From positions 1-59,784 of the forward strand of contig NZ_FNYS01000022.1 in the NCBI RefSeq assembly GCF_900109075.1: a stretch of DNA of 59,784 nt, given 5' to 3'. This document shows positions 44,208 to 52,080 of the stretch, in pieces. The DNA is from Myroides marinus. GTDB lineage: Bacteria; Bacteroidota; Bacteroidia; Flavobacteriales; Flavobacteriaceae. Every line of letters starts with the position of its first letter. Position 1 is the stretch's first letter. Under the pieces are notes generated by a model. It had not been told where the DNA came from. It made no database searches and saw nothing but the letters and a program-made list of their open reading frames with translations. Both the position numbers and the translations under genes were made by a program.

Positions 44208-44895
44208 GTGGATCCGCTGGCGGAAGATCTAAAACAGATAGGACAATCACCATATACTTATGTAGTTAATAATCCTATTCAATATATAGATCCAACAGGA
44301 ATGATCTGGGAAAACCCAAAACAAGAAGAAAAACTTAATAAATCTATTAATAAAAGAATAGAGAGAATAAATAAGAATAATACAAAAATTCAAGCTCAAA
44401 TTGATAAAGGAGGATTAAGTAATGACAAAATAGTAAAGCTTGAAGATAAACTTGCTGATAATAATCAGAAAATTGAAATACTGAATCAATCACTTATAGA
44501 TATTGAAGCGATTGGAAATGCAGTTGAAACGTATAAACTTACAGGACCAAGTTCAAGTGATGGTACTCACGGAGTTGTTAAAGGAACTAATGGAATTATT
44601 AAAATAGAAGGAAGGTAGTAATCAAGGTCTTCATATTCATGAAATCAGACATGTAGGTCAATCTATTGAAGCGGGTGGAGTTCAATTTAATAGAGATGGT
44701 AAATTATTAAATGCAGCTACTACTTTACAAGGAGCAAGAAATAATGAAGTAAATGCCTATCAAACACAATTTTCTTTTGATGGTTCATATCCAGTAAGAG
44801 CTAGATCATTGAAAGATATTAATGAGCTCACATTAATGAATATAAATACCTCAGATGGTAGAACTGTTTACGAAAAATTAAAAGCTAAAAGATAA
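44208..44895 (+). pseudogene. Displaced RHS toxin tip 2 with HEIRH zincin motif, frameshifted
   Basis: No valid start codon: RHS homology begins abruptly at V-D-P-L-A-E and continues YTYVVNNPIQYIDPTGM, followed by a helical linker (KSINKRIERINKNNTK) and a tip. The frame stops at 44616-44618 (IKIEGR-stop). Bases 44608-44615 are AAGGAAGG; removing one AAGG restores IKIEGSNQGLHIHEIRHVGQSIE (shown as two parts: IKIEGSNQGL and HIHEIRHVGQ) and an open frame to the TAA at 44893-44895. The tip has the zincin motif HEIRH and a likely third ligand Glu in NNEVNAYQTQF. It is therefore a silent metallopeptidase tip that could become active only after recombination into the RHS gene and frame repair. Confidence 0.85.
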
Positions 44896-44902
44896 GATAA
44901 AA

Positions 44903-45652
44903 ATGAAAAAGTTGTTATTTTTATTAATAGTAGTATTTCTATTTTTTGGAAATACCTTAGTACAAGGTCAAAAAATGAAAATTGGAGATTTATCGGGAAT
45001 CTATATTTTGGAGACTGATTCAAAATATCAGGCATTATCTGATGATAGAAATTATTCAAGTTTGGAGCTTCATACAAACGGAACCTATACCTTAGGTAAG
45101 GCTGTTGTAAAATTTAGTCCAGTAATGGAGCAGTGTGATTGCGCATCAAAAGGAAAATGGTCAGTTATAGCCGATAATGTGATAGAGATTACGAGCGAAG
45201 ATTACTATTTAAAACAAAAGGGTTATACATACGATATAAAAAAGGAGAATAAGTTATCTCAGGATAGCTTGTATATCCAAGTTGTTTTTCCTACTGATTT
45301 CCACCCAGTAAAATTGGACTTTACATTTAATCACAATAATAGTAAGCGCTTTACAACTGATAAAACTTATATTGTACTGCCTAAATCAAAGTATTTGTGG
45401 AATAGAAGAACTGCTACAAACCAAATCAGTTTTAGTGTGAATGCTGATATATCAGGAACAAAGCTTTACAAAAGCAGGATGTTGTTTGAAATTTTTGAGG
45501 AGTCTATAAATACCGAAAAGTTTAACTCTTTGACAATTAGCTTACCTAATTTTGATAGATGCTTTTTTGAGTTTGAACCTTATAAGCAACAATTGATTTA
45601 TATCAAAGATAAAAATCAGTTACTATGGCAAGGAGAAACATGGAGAAAGTAG
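44903..45652 (+). CDS. Secreted protein, candidate immunity partner of RHS tip 2
   Basis: A 249-residue protein with signal MKKLLFLLIVVFLFFGNTLVQGQ. The N-terminal half has a lipocalin-like look (GDLSGIYILETDSKYQ, LELHTNGTYTLGKAVVKF, CDCASKGKWSVIADNVIEI); the second half contains FNSLTISLPNFDRCFFEFEPY. No family with a firm function recognised. It is 7 bases downstream of tip 2, the position of an immunity gene, and its signal peptide matches a toxin acting in the periplasm or envelope. It might equally be an unrelated secreted protein. Confidence 0.6.
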   Translation: MKKLLFLLIVVFLFFGNTLVQGQKMKIGDLSGIYILETDSKYQALSDDRNYSSLELHTNGTYTLGKAVVKFSPVMEQCDCASKGKWSVIADNVIEITSEDYYLKQKGYTYDIKKENKLSQDSLYIQVVFPTDFHPVKLDFTFNHNNSKRFTTDKTYIVLPKSKYLWNRRTATNQISFSVNADISGTKLYKSRMLFEIFEESINTEKFNSLTISLPNFDRCFFEFEPYKQQLIYIKDKNQLLWQGETWRK

Positions 45653-45670
45653 TATTATATTTATTTAAGT

Positions 45671-46402
45671 AGCAGAAGGATTCTTTAATGCAGAGACAAA
45701 TGCTTATGTGTATCAGTATAAAGATCATCTTGGTAACGTAAGGTTATCTTATAGTGATAAAAGTGGAGATAATACAATACAGTCTTCTACTGAGATTATA
45801 GAAGATACCAACTATTATCCTTTTGGACTCGCTCATAAGGGTTATAACCAGAAGAATGATGCTCTGATGAAGGATTATAAGTATCAATATAATGATTATT
45901 GAGGAAAAAGCGTCTAGCTTTTGACGAAGATACCGCACGTAGTGCTGAAAAGCAAGAAGAATTAGGACTAAACTTCTATGACTATGGAGCTCGTAACTAT
46001 GATGCTGCAATCGGTAGATGGATGAATATAGATCCGTTGGCGGAGAAGTATGTGAGCTTCACTCTTTATGCTTATGTAGGTAATAATCCTATTAGATTTA
46101 TTGATCCAAATGGGATGGCTAGTGAAGATTGGGTGAAAAGAGAAAAAAATGGAGAAACTGAATATTTCTTTGACCCAGATGTACAAGAGAAAAATGCAAC
46201 AGAATCTAAACATGGAAAAGGATCGCATGTAGAAAATAGTTCGTCACTTGTGGGAAAGTCTAGTCAAGAAGAGAAGTATAGATATACTTTTAAAAGCGAT
46301 GGGTCTTATTCAAAAGATGGAAGTATAGTTAATAATAGAACACAAACAGAAGGAGGATCTACTGTATATCAGTATTGTAGAGTTAATAATTATAACAATT
46401 AG
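45671..46402 (+). pseudogene. Displaced RHS fragment 3 (core end plus short tip), disrupted
   Basis: From 45671 the sequence matches the RHS gene from 42690 at near identity with mostly synonymous changes (AGCAGAAGGATTCTTTAATG onwards). The frame ends at TGA 45900-45902 (KYQYNDY-stop), where the copy carries 47 extra bases compared with the intact gene before resuming at [18 protein letters not shown]. The second frame then reads [33 protein letters not shown] and a tip of about 95 residues ([36 protein letters not shown]) ending at 46402. No usable start exists, so it is not expressed alone. It is the remains of another toxin allele. Confidence 0.85.
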
Positions 46403-46617
46403 GCAATATCTGTTTTGTTATATTGGCTCTTTTACAAGGTTTATTTTAGATAGATGTTTAGATATCTTTAGAAAAAATAAAAACAAAGTAGGCTTTAAAC
46501 AGTATCGGGATTATAAATTAAATCCTGATACAGAATTTATAGATACACTATTAGGTTTTATCATCTTTGGATTGATTATAACCTTTATTGTTCGTTACAT
46601 TCAAATAAATAGTTAAA
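46381..46617 (+). pseudogene. Possible membrane-anchored immunity remnant without start
   Basis: An open frame with no clear start overlaps the end of RHS fragment 3 and ends at 46617. Its last part reads RCLDIFRKNKNKVGFKQYRD, LNPDTEFIDTLL and a hydrophobic helix GFIIFGLIITFIVRYI. The codon use and the membrane helix suggest a former gene, perhaps an immunity protein. Weakly supported. Confidence 0.35.
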
Positions 46618-46680
46618 CTATCTGATAAATAATCGAGGTGGTTTTAAAAGAATGTTGCGATAATGTCCAAATAATAATCT

Positions 46681-46758
46681 ATGTCTAAATTAAAATGTGA
46701 ATGTAGTCAAGTGATTGATTTGAGTGGTATCCCTTGTCCACATAGGTTTAATGTGTAG
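46681..46758 (+). pseudogene. 25-codon Cys-motif peptide, remnant of an RHS-linked family
   Basis: ATG 46681 to TAG 46758 encodes MSKLKCECSQVIDLSGIPCPHRFNV (given as MSKLKCECSQ plus VIDLSGIPCPHRFNV). The start MSKLKCEC is like that of small proteins beginning M-x-x-x-K-C-x-C-G that I recall from downstream of Bacteroidetes RHS toxins. It is cut short by a stop, so it is most likely a remnant of an immunity-type gene. Confidence 0.35.
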
Positions 46759-46829
46759 TAATCTTTGTTTTTTAAATGGAAGATAGAAAGAAAAAGAGAT
46801 ACACAAGTTTATAGAGTAGGATAAAGAAA

Positions 46830-47300
46830 ATGAATAAAAAACTAAAAATATTTTTATATAGTGTTTTAGCCTTAGTAGTATATTATATTGGCTCAATTCT
46901 TATTGATCCTAATGGTTTTTTTGTTCAAAATCAAAAAATAAATAGTGTACCAAAACAAGAAGCTATCGCAAATAAAACTTTTATTAAAATAGTTAAGCCT
47001 CAGTGTGTTTATATAAATAACATGAAAAATGATTTTTATGTTTATACATACAACTATAGTTATTTAGAAAGTTATGGAATACTTCAGTTGCTTAAACATA
47101 GAGTTGTTATAGATCAGCAATGTTATTATAAATTCATTATCACTGATTCTGTAGTAGATCTTTCTGAAATCGAGATTCAATATAACGATTTAAAAACTAA
47201 TCTTTTTAATGATGTTGAAGGCTTTAATACAATGAAAAGCAATAATGTTATGATAGTAATTAAGCATAAAGATATTTTATTGTACAAAGCGTTGTATTAG
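46830..47300 (+). CDS. Hypothetical membrane-anchored protein
   Basis: A 156-residue protein with one N-terminal membrane helix (IFLYSVLALVVYYIGSILI) and a soluble periplasmic part (FIKIVKPQCVYINNMKNDFYVYTYNY, VIDQQCYYKFIITDSVVDLSEIEIQYNDL). Two Cys residues could pair. No family recognised. It is the last gene of the RHS region and has the size and topology of an immunity protein, but no toxin can be firmly paired with it. Confidence 0.6.
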   Translation: MNKKLKIFLYSVLALVVYYIGSILIDPNGFFVQNQKINSVPKQEAIANKTFIKIVKPQCVYINNMKNDFYVYTYNYSYLESYGILQLLKHRVVIDQQCYYKFIITDSVVDLSEIEIQYNDLKTNLFNDVEGFNTMKSNNVMIVIKHKDILLYKALY

Positions 47301-47712
47301 AATTAAAAAGATATAACCTTTAGAATTGTTAGCCTAAATATTCGAGTTAGTGGCAATGTTACACTAAAAACATATTCACTATGTTGATATAGCAGTAAGG
47401 AGAAACCATCTATAAGTATGTAAGTAGAGCAAAAGATACAGGTGAGATAAATGTTATATTTATTGTTTTGCAAGCCAAGAGTATTATGCTTTAGTACTTA
47501 GGGTAATAAAGTTTAATAGTTAGTCTTAAGTGATACACAATGATATTAACTAGTAATTTGTATTGGAAAAGAAATACTACAAATAAAAGTGAGTTTTAAA
47601 GCCAATTATGCAGATCTTTTAGTAAAAAGGGCTTGGGTATTGGCTTAGATAAGAAAATGCTTAAAAACAGCTTTTAATTGCTAAAAAAGTATGTTTTAGA
47701 ATATATAAGGTA
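47301..47712. other. Non-coding stretch
   Basis: 412 bases without a convincing gene. Short open segments (for example around 47440-47480) have no start and no recognisable similarity. It may contain debris of former genes. Confidence 0.35.
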
Positions 47713-48132
47713 ATGGAATTAAGATTAAACTATCCTGTATTATTACTTTCAAAAAGTAATAATAGAATTTATGTTTTCACTAAAGAGAAGGATTTAAAAT
47801 CTACTAATGAAGAGCTATTTGGTAAAATCAACTATAGTAATTACTATGTTGTAGATGAACTAGGTTTAATGTATACAATTAACAATGCGTTTAAAGTTAA
47901 AAAATGTGGGCTTTTTGGGGTTAATCCTTTTTTAAAAGGTAAACAGATTTTAATCGATTTTGAGTTTAGTAGTCAAATAGATAAATTATTACTTGATACT
48001 ATAAAACAAGAACTTGTTCAACGTATAGAGCAAGATAAAGACTATTGGAAGTTAAATTGGAATATTCAAGAGTTAGAGGCAAAAATCATAAGTAGTAAAA
48101 CTTTTAAAGAGATTTATTTGTTATTAAAATAA
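47713..48132 (+). CDS. Hypothetical protein in direct repeat, copy 1
   Basis: A 139-residue cytoplasmic protein, starting at ATG 47713, with YPVLLLSKSNNRIYVFTKEKDL, NYYVVDELGLMYTINNAFK and a C-terminal helical part (LLLDTIKQELVQRIEQDKDYWKLNW). No signal peptide or membrane helix. No family recognised. It is the coding part of a 496-base direct repeat whose second copy at 52525 has lost the start codon. It faces the lipoprotein toxin-partner pair convergently. Confidence 0.65.
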   Translation: MELRLNYPVLLLSKSNNRIYVFTKEKDLKSTNEELFGKINYSNYYVVDELGLMYTINNAFKVKKCGLFGVNPFLKGKQILIDFEFSSQIDKLLLDTIKQELVQRIEQDKDYWKLNWNIQELEAKIISSKTFKEIYLLLK

Positions 48133-48208
48133 TGATGGAGTCTGTCTGACATTTGTCAAGATAACAAAACAAGGTAGAGGCTTTTAGCCATATAAAACAT
48201 AAAGCCCC
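47713..48208. repeat. 496-base direct repeat, copy 1
   Basis: Aligns with 52525-53020 at a constant offset of 4812 bases with no indels; I counted roughly ten to twelve mismatches. It covers the 139-residue gene and about 75 bases behind it, and ends in AAAGCCCC, after which the two copies differ. Each copy lies at the 3' side of a toxin-partner pair. Confidence 0.9.
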
Positions 48209-48218
48209 AGTTAAGGGG
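48201..48218. terminator. GCCCC/GGGGC hairpin after copy 1 gene
   Basis: GCCCC and GGGGC form a short GC stem around AGTTAA, between convergent genes. It lacks a long T run. The second copy has a better version (AAAGCCCC TTAATT GGGGCTTTT at 53013-53035). Confidence 0.55.
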
Positions 48219-48299
48219 CATTATTAATGAGTTGTTTTGGAGTGTAACATGAACTGTGTCATTTCTATACTATTGTTTATTTAATAATAATATATATCA

Positions 48300-48788
48300 T
48301 TAATCAAAACGTTTATTTAAATAACCTAGAAGATTATGGTTTGTTGTTTTATATAATTTTATATTGTTTTTATCTCTACTGTCCTTAATAATTACATTAT
48401 CAAATGTACGTGATGCTGGTAAAATAGGAGGTAGGTTCTTGTTTTTTTGAAATTCGTCAAGTTCTTGATACTTGTGATCACTATAACTAATAAAAAGAAG
48501 AATATCCATTTCTTGATATTTTATATTAGTATCTAACGAACTTAGTTCTTCTACAATTTTAAAATCATATTGTATTCTAGTACTGTAATTAAAATGGTTA
48601 AAAGTTACTTTTGAAATCAGATTATTTTCCTCTTCAATAACTATTCTGACATAATTATAATTATCATTCTTGTCTACATTAAGTGTAGTAGTATTATCTA
48701 TATTTAGTATTATTGGATCTTTAATTTGAGCCATAGTAGTTTGTAGTATAAATAATAAGAATAACATGTATTTGATATTTATTTGCAT
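48300..48788 (-). CDS. Small secreted protein, candidate immunity partner of lipoprotein toxin
   Basis: A 162-residue protein with signal MQINIKYMLFLLFILQTTMAQ. The mature part starts LNVDKNDNYNYVRIVIEEENNLISKVTF and ends with KLYKTTNHNLLGYLNKRFD. It shows weak but repeated resemblance to the protein at 53039 (EEEN-x-IS block, Y-x-F-x-x-x-EE block, KLYK near the end). It overlaps the upstream lipoprotein gene by 10 bases, so the two are translated together. Being exported, it could neutralise a toxin arriving in the periplasm. Confidence 0.65.
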   Translation of the reverse strand: MQINIKYMLFLLFILQTTMAQIKDPIILNIDNTTTLNVDKNDNYNYVRIVIEEENNLISKVTFNHFNYSTRIQYDFKIVEELSSLDTNIKYQEMDILLFISYSDHKYQELDEFQKNKNLPPILPASRTFDNVIIKDSRDKNNIKLYKTTNHNLLGYLNKRFD

Positions 48789-50119
48789 TCTATCTTGTTG
48801 TTTAGTGATTTATACTCTTGTAGAGATGATTTTATTTCATTTTGTTCTTTATCACTTAGATTTTGAAAAGCTTTTACACCTGAGTGAGTTAATCCTTCCC
48901 AAGCTATAGCTTTATAATATTGGGAATACACACCTTGTGGATCTAATTCTTTTAAAACATTGGTCATTGTTGAAATGTATTTAGTAGCCATTAATTCATG
49001 ATGAGCACCTCCTTTATATTTATTTAATGCATTAATTAATTCTGGAAATGATTTAGGACTACCTCCTGGTCTCCACTTTTCTCCGTTGCTTGTATCAATA
49101 ACTGAATCATATTGTCTATGAAAAGTAGCATGTAGTACTTCATGCATTAATGTAACAGCAATTTGTAAATCAGTGGTTTCATCTAAAGCGTCTTGATTTA
49201 TATATATTATATAATTATTTTGTGATGTTGGAACTGTTTCTGCATGTGAAATCCCCTTGTCTTTTCCATTCTCATCATATCTTTCAAAACCTGAATATTC
49301 TTTTTCTGAAACTATTTTAAAAGTTAAATTTGGGCTATTCAAGTTTTTGTCAAATATTTTGATATGTTTTTTCGCAAAATCTGTTCCTCCAAGCTTATCA
49401 TAAATATCTTTTACACATTTATTGTCTTCAAACGTTTTATCAATGATTATTTTATCTTCTGGTGCAGGAGATATTACTGCGGTTGAACCGCCACCGCCGC
49501 CACCGCCGCCTCTACTCCAATTATCTAATTCTTTCATTGAATCATAGTCTAGATAATTTCCTGTGCGGCCTGGATTATAGTAACCACTAAGTCCTGGTCT
49601 TATGTACATATAGACTCCTGGTAACTCCTCTCCAGGATCATTTCCTGAAATTAGTCCTGTATCAGTACTTCTAACGGATTTTTTAGAGTTTAAATCTTTA
49701 TTATTAGATTCGTTACCATAAATCTCTTGGGTATAAACTACTGTTTTATCATTATAGCTCATAACAATATCCTTAGTTGATAGTTCTTGTGGTTTATCAG
49801 TGGATAAAAAGTAGTATTCCTCTCCTTGTTTGTTATAACCTATTAACAGGTTAAATTCGTTTTCATTTTTAGAGTTGTAAGTTTTTAATGAAATCCCTTT
49901 TTTATTATCCCCATAAGTAAATACTTTAGGATTGTTCCAATCAACATTTTTAAACTTTTCGTGGTTAGGAATTAGTTTATACTCTTTATTAAATTGAGTT
50001 TTTATTCTCTGAATAGAATTTTCTGATTTTTGATCTAGTTTATTAGAATTAACTTGATCATCATTTGAACAAGAAAACAACAGTAAACTTGTAGTTAAAA
50101 AACAAAATAGTTTTTTCAT
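48779..50119 (-). CDS. Lipoprotein with Gly hinge and HEVLH metallopeptidase-like C-terminus
   Basis: A 446-residue lipoprotein. Signal MKKLFCFLTTSLLLFSC with Cys17; residues 20-135 form an N-terminal domain (FNKEYKLIPNHEKFKNVDW, LLIGYNKQGEEYYFLSTDKP); 150-200 a Pro/Gly-rich stretch; Gly204-Gly211 eight consecutive glycines; 220-446 the C-terminal domain. The latter has HEVLH at 326-330 in AVTLMHEVLHATFHRQYD and HHELMATKY around 373-380 as a probable third ligand, so it looks like a zincin. The overall plan (lipid anchor, hinge, variable enzymatic domain, overlapping small partner gene) is that of a polymorphic toxin. Activity and delivery route are inference. Confidence 0.75.
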   Translation of the reverse strand: MKKLFCFLTTSLLLFSCSNDDQVNSNKLDQKSENSIQRIKTQFNKEYKLIPNHEKFKNVDWNNPKVFTYGDNKKGISLKTYNSKNENEFNLLIGYNKQGEEYYFLSTDKPQELSTKDIVMSYNDKTVVYTQEIYGNESNNKDLNSKKSVRSTDTGLISGNDPGEELPGVYMYIRPGLSGYYNPGRTGNYLDYDSMKELDNWSRGGGGGGGGSTAVISPAPEDKIIIDKTFEDNKCVKDIYDKLGGTDFAKKHIKIFDKNLNSPNLTFKIVSEKEYSGFERYDENGKDKGISHAETVPTSQNNYIIYINQDALDETTDLQIAVTLMHEVLHATFHRQYDSVIDTSNGEKWRPGGSPKSFPELINALNKYKGGAHHELMATKYISTMTNVLKELDPQGVYSQYYKAIAWEGLTHSGVKAFQNLSDKEQNEIKSSLQEYKSLNNKIECK

Positions 50120-50406
50120 TTTTAATTAGAATTAGTTTTTGTTTTAATTAATTATCAAACGAATTTATGTAAAAAGAGTTGCTAATTAAAATTGAAGTTA
50201 TTATAAAAAAAAACATTTAACATTTTTAAAGTTTTTAATGTCAAAAATCAATGTTTATAATGGGTTTTGGCTTTATTTTTGAGTATTTTTAGTGTTGTTT
50301 ATTATAAAAATGTGTCACAGATTTGATTGAAATACTTTTTTAGGCTTACTTCTTCTCTTTATTTTAAATAGCATAGATAGTTGTAAATCTGCTTTTCTTC
50401 GTCCCA
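50120..50406. other. Upstream region of the lipoprotein toxin gene
   Basis: About 290 AT-rich bases that should hold the - strand promoter of the lipoprotein. I see no perfect TAnnTTTG box. Confidence 0.35.
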
Positions 50407-50875
50407 TCATCGTTCAATCAACTTGTAAGTATTCTCTGGATTGACAAAATCAAGATTGATGCTGATATTCGTGTCTAGGTTGATTACGTTTTTGAATTTC
50501 TTGCGAGCTTCTGTAACAGCTTTGTTAGAGATAGGGAAATCCAATCCGTAAGGTCTTCGATGCCGTATTTTTCTCCATAATCTACTTTATTGTTTTTCAA
50601 CTCAGCGATTAGGTTGGAGTTATCGATTACTTCGTTTAGGAAATAGGTTCTCTTGAAGTTGTCATTCTTATAAAAGTAGTTTACTGAGCGATTTAAGAAC
50701 ATTACCTTTTCTTTTTCGTAATTGAATATTAATACACCTTGTCTAGTTTAACTAGATTGATACCGTGTTCTAAACGCATTTTAAGATTAGATCCTTCTTT
50801 GTCGAATTGGATAAAGTCCGTTTTTATTTGCGCTTTTGAACATACCAATAGTATACTTGTTGCAAGGATAATGGA
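50407..50875 (-). pseudogene. Decayed secreted-protein gene with frameshifts
   Basis: On the - strand three frames join into one former protein. Frame 1, from about 50875, reads SIILATSILLVCSKAQ (signal-like) then IKTDFIQFDKEGSNLKMRLE, and stops after KLDKVY. Frame 2 continues VLIFNYEKEKVMFLNRSVNY, FKRTYFLNEVIDN to about 50530. Frame 3 ends LDFPISNKAVTEARKKFKN, VINLDTNISINLDFVNPENT and YKLIER-stop at 50407. No start codon remains in front of the signal. The base composition is richer in GC than the neighbours. Family unknown; it was probably a small exported protein of about 150 residues. Confidence 0.65.
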
Positions 50876-50976
50876 TTAATCTGTATATTGAATTAGTTTA
50901 TTGGTTTGGATATGTGTTTGTAAATTAGTTTGTTATGATTTTATGTATATATTAGAGGTAACTAAAAACTTATTTT

Positions 50977-51264
50977 ATGAAAAAATCAATTTTACTAGTA
51001 GCGCTTATGACTACTATTGCTACATTGGCAACAAATAAAAGTGTAGAAAAAGATAATGTTTATGTTGTTGAGAACAACATATCTAACAAAACAGTAATGT
51101 ATGAGATTAAAGTCTGGGTTAATTCTGAATTAGTTTTTGAAGACAGAGGGTGTGCTTATCCATCTTGGTTAGAAGCTGAGAAAGAATATTTACAAAAGAA
51201 GTATAATACTTCATCTGTTTATGTAACTATTGAACATAGTCCATATGATTGTGCACTGCAATAG
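50977..51264 (+). CDS. Small secreted protein with two cysteines
   Basis: A 95-residue protein with signal MKKSILLVALMTTIATLATN. The mature part YEIKVWVNSELVFEDRGC...AEKEYLQKKYNTSSVYVTIEHS has Cys residues in RGCAY and YDCAL, which could form a disulphide. The pattern Y-E-hydrophobic-V...W...LE...Q-E-Y...VY also occurs in the protein at 52081, so the two may be distant paralogues. Role unknown. It is followed by a good terminator, so it is a single-gene transcript. Confidence 0.7.
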   Translation: MKKSILLVALMTTIATLATNKSVEKDNVYVVENNISNKTVMYEIKVWVNSELVFEDRGCAYPSWLEAEKEYLQKKYNTSSVYVTIEHSPYDCALQ

Positions 51265-51272
51265 ATTATTTT

Positions 51273-51308
51273 AAAAGGGGACTTTTTAATAAAAGAGTCC
51301 CTTTTATT
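51273..51308 (+). terminator. Intrinsic terminator
   Basis: AAAAGGGGACT (51273-51283) pairs with AGTCCCTTTT (51296-51305) with one G bulged, followed by ATTTAT. It lies 9 bases after the stop of the small secreted protein gene at 50977. Confidence 0.75.
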
Positions 51309-51755
51309 TATAAATTATTTATAGAAACCATTATTCCTATTCATAGGACTTGAGCTGAAGGTTTACTGTGGAGTAGGTTAGTGCTATTGGTTAATAATAA
51401 GGGGCGCTGTAGAAAACTTTTTTTAAATTCTATTTATTGCGGCTCTTTTTAAAAAGCATTTTTCTTTTTCTGTTATTGGTAATAGCATTTCATTGAATAA
51501 CAATTAAAATGGTAAATTATAATAATCTTCTTTCATGTAAGTTTACTTTATTCTGTGTAAACTCAACCATAGTGTGTTGTGAATATTACTGATCCTTAGT
51601 TACTCTATTTCACGTCTTCTAAAATGAGACAATAATGTTTTGGATATGATATATTAGTTTAACGCTGTTTTATATATCTATAGTTATTTAACTTAATTTT
51701 TGTTAATTAATTTTAAAAACACTATTTTTAATTATTAACCAAAACAATTATTATT
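51309..51755. other. Non-coding stretch
   Basis: About 450 bases without a recognisable gene. The right end is very AT-rich and should contain the promoter for the gene at 51756; the box TTAATTTTTG near 51692 is only an approximate TAnnTTTG. Confidence 0.35.
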
Positions 51756-52049
51756 ATGAAGAAATTAATTTTTGTAGGAGCTTTTCTGCTCTCATTAGGG
51801 GCTTTTGCTCAAAAAACAATTGAACCAGAACCTGACTTACCTATGTGTCTATTAGCTGCATTTGAACCAGAATGTGATATTGTTGTTGAAGGAACAACTT
51901 ATACTGAAGGTTTTTTTGTTATTGAAGCTTGCGGATGGTTTATTAACAACCAAAGTAGTGTTGTTATAATTCAAAATATACAGGACTATGTCTGTAAAAA
52001 TGGAAAATTTCCTGACTATGTAAAAGTTTGGGATTACCATTCCAAATAG
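51756..52049 (+). CDS. Small secreted Cys-rich protein
   Basis: A 97-residue protein with signal MKKLIFVGAFLLSLGAFAQ. The mature ~78 residues contain four cysteines (PMCLL, PECDI, EACGW, YVCKN), probably two disulphides. Sequence otherwise: TTYTEGFFVIEACGWFINNQ and VVIIQNIQDYVCKNG. No family recognised. It precedes the gene at 52081 by 31 bases, probably in the same transcript. It could be a secreted effector, immunity or envelope protein. Confidence 0.7.
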   Translation: MKKLIFVGAFLLSLGAFAQKTIEPEPDLPMCLLAAFEPECDIVVEGTTYTEGFFVIEACGWFINNQSSVVIIQNIQDYVCKNGKFPDYVKVWDYHSK

Positions 52050-52080
52050 GTTTTAATTCTTAACTAAAACAATTTTAATT

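Noticed and set aside
45744..46228. Two - strand frames of 86-88 codons, also seen at 42934-43149
   Set aside because: They are the antisense of the conserved RHS core and occur in every copy of it, so they merely mirror the core.
46830..47300. Third partner of the lipoprotein toxin family
   Set aside because: It has a membrane helix instead of a cleavable signal and lacks the EEEN-x-IS and KLYK blocks shared by the two partners.
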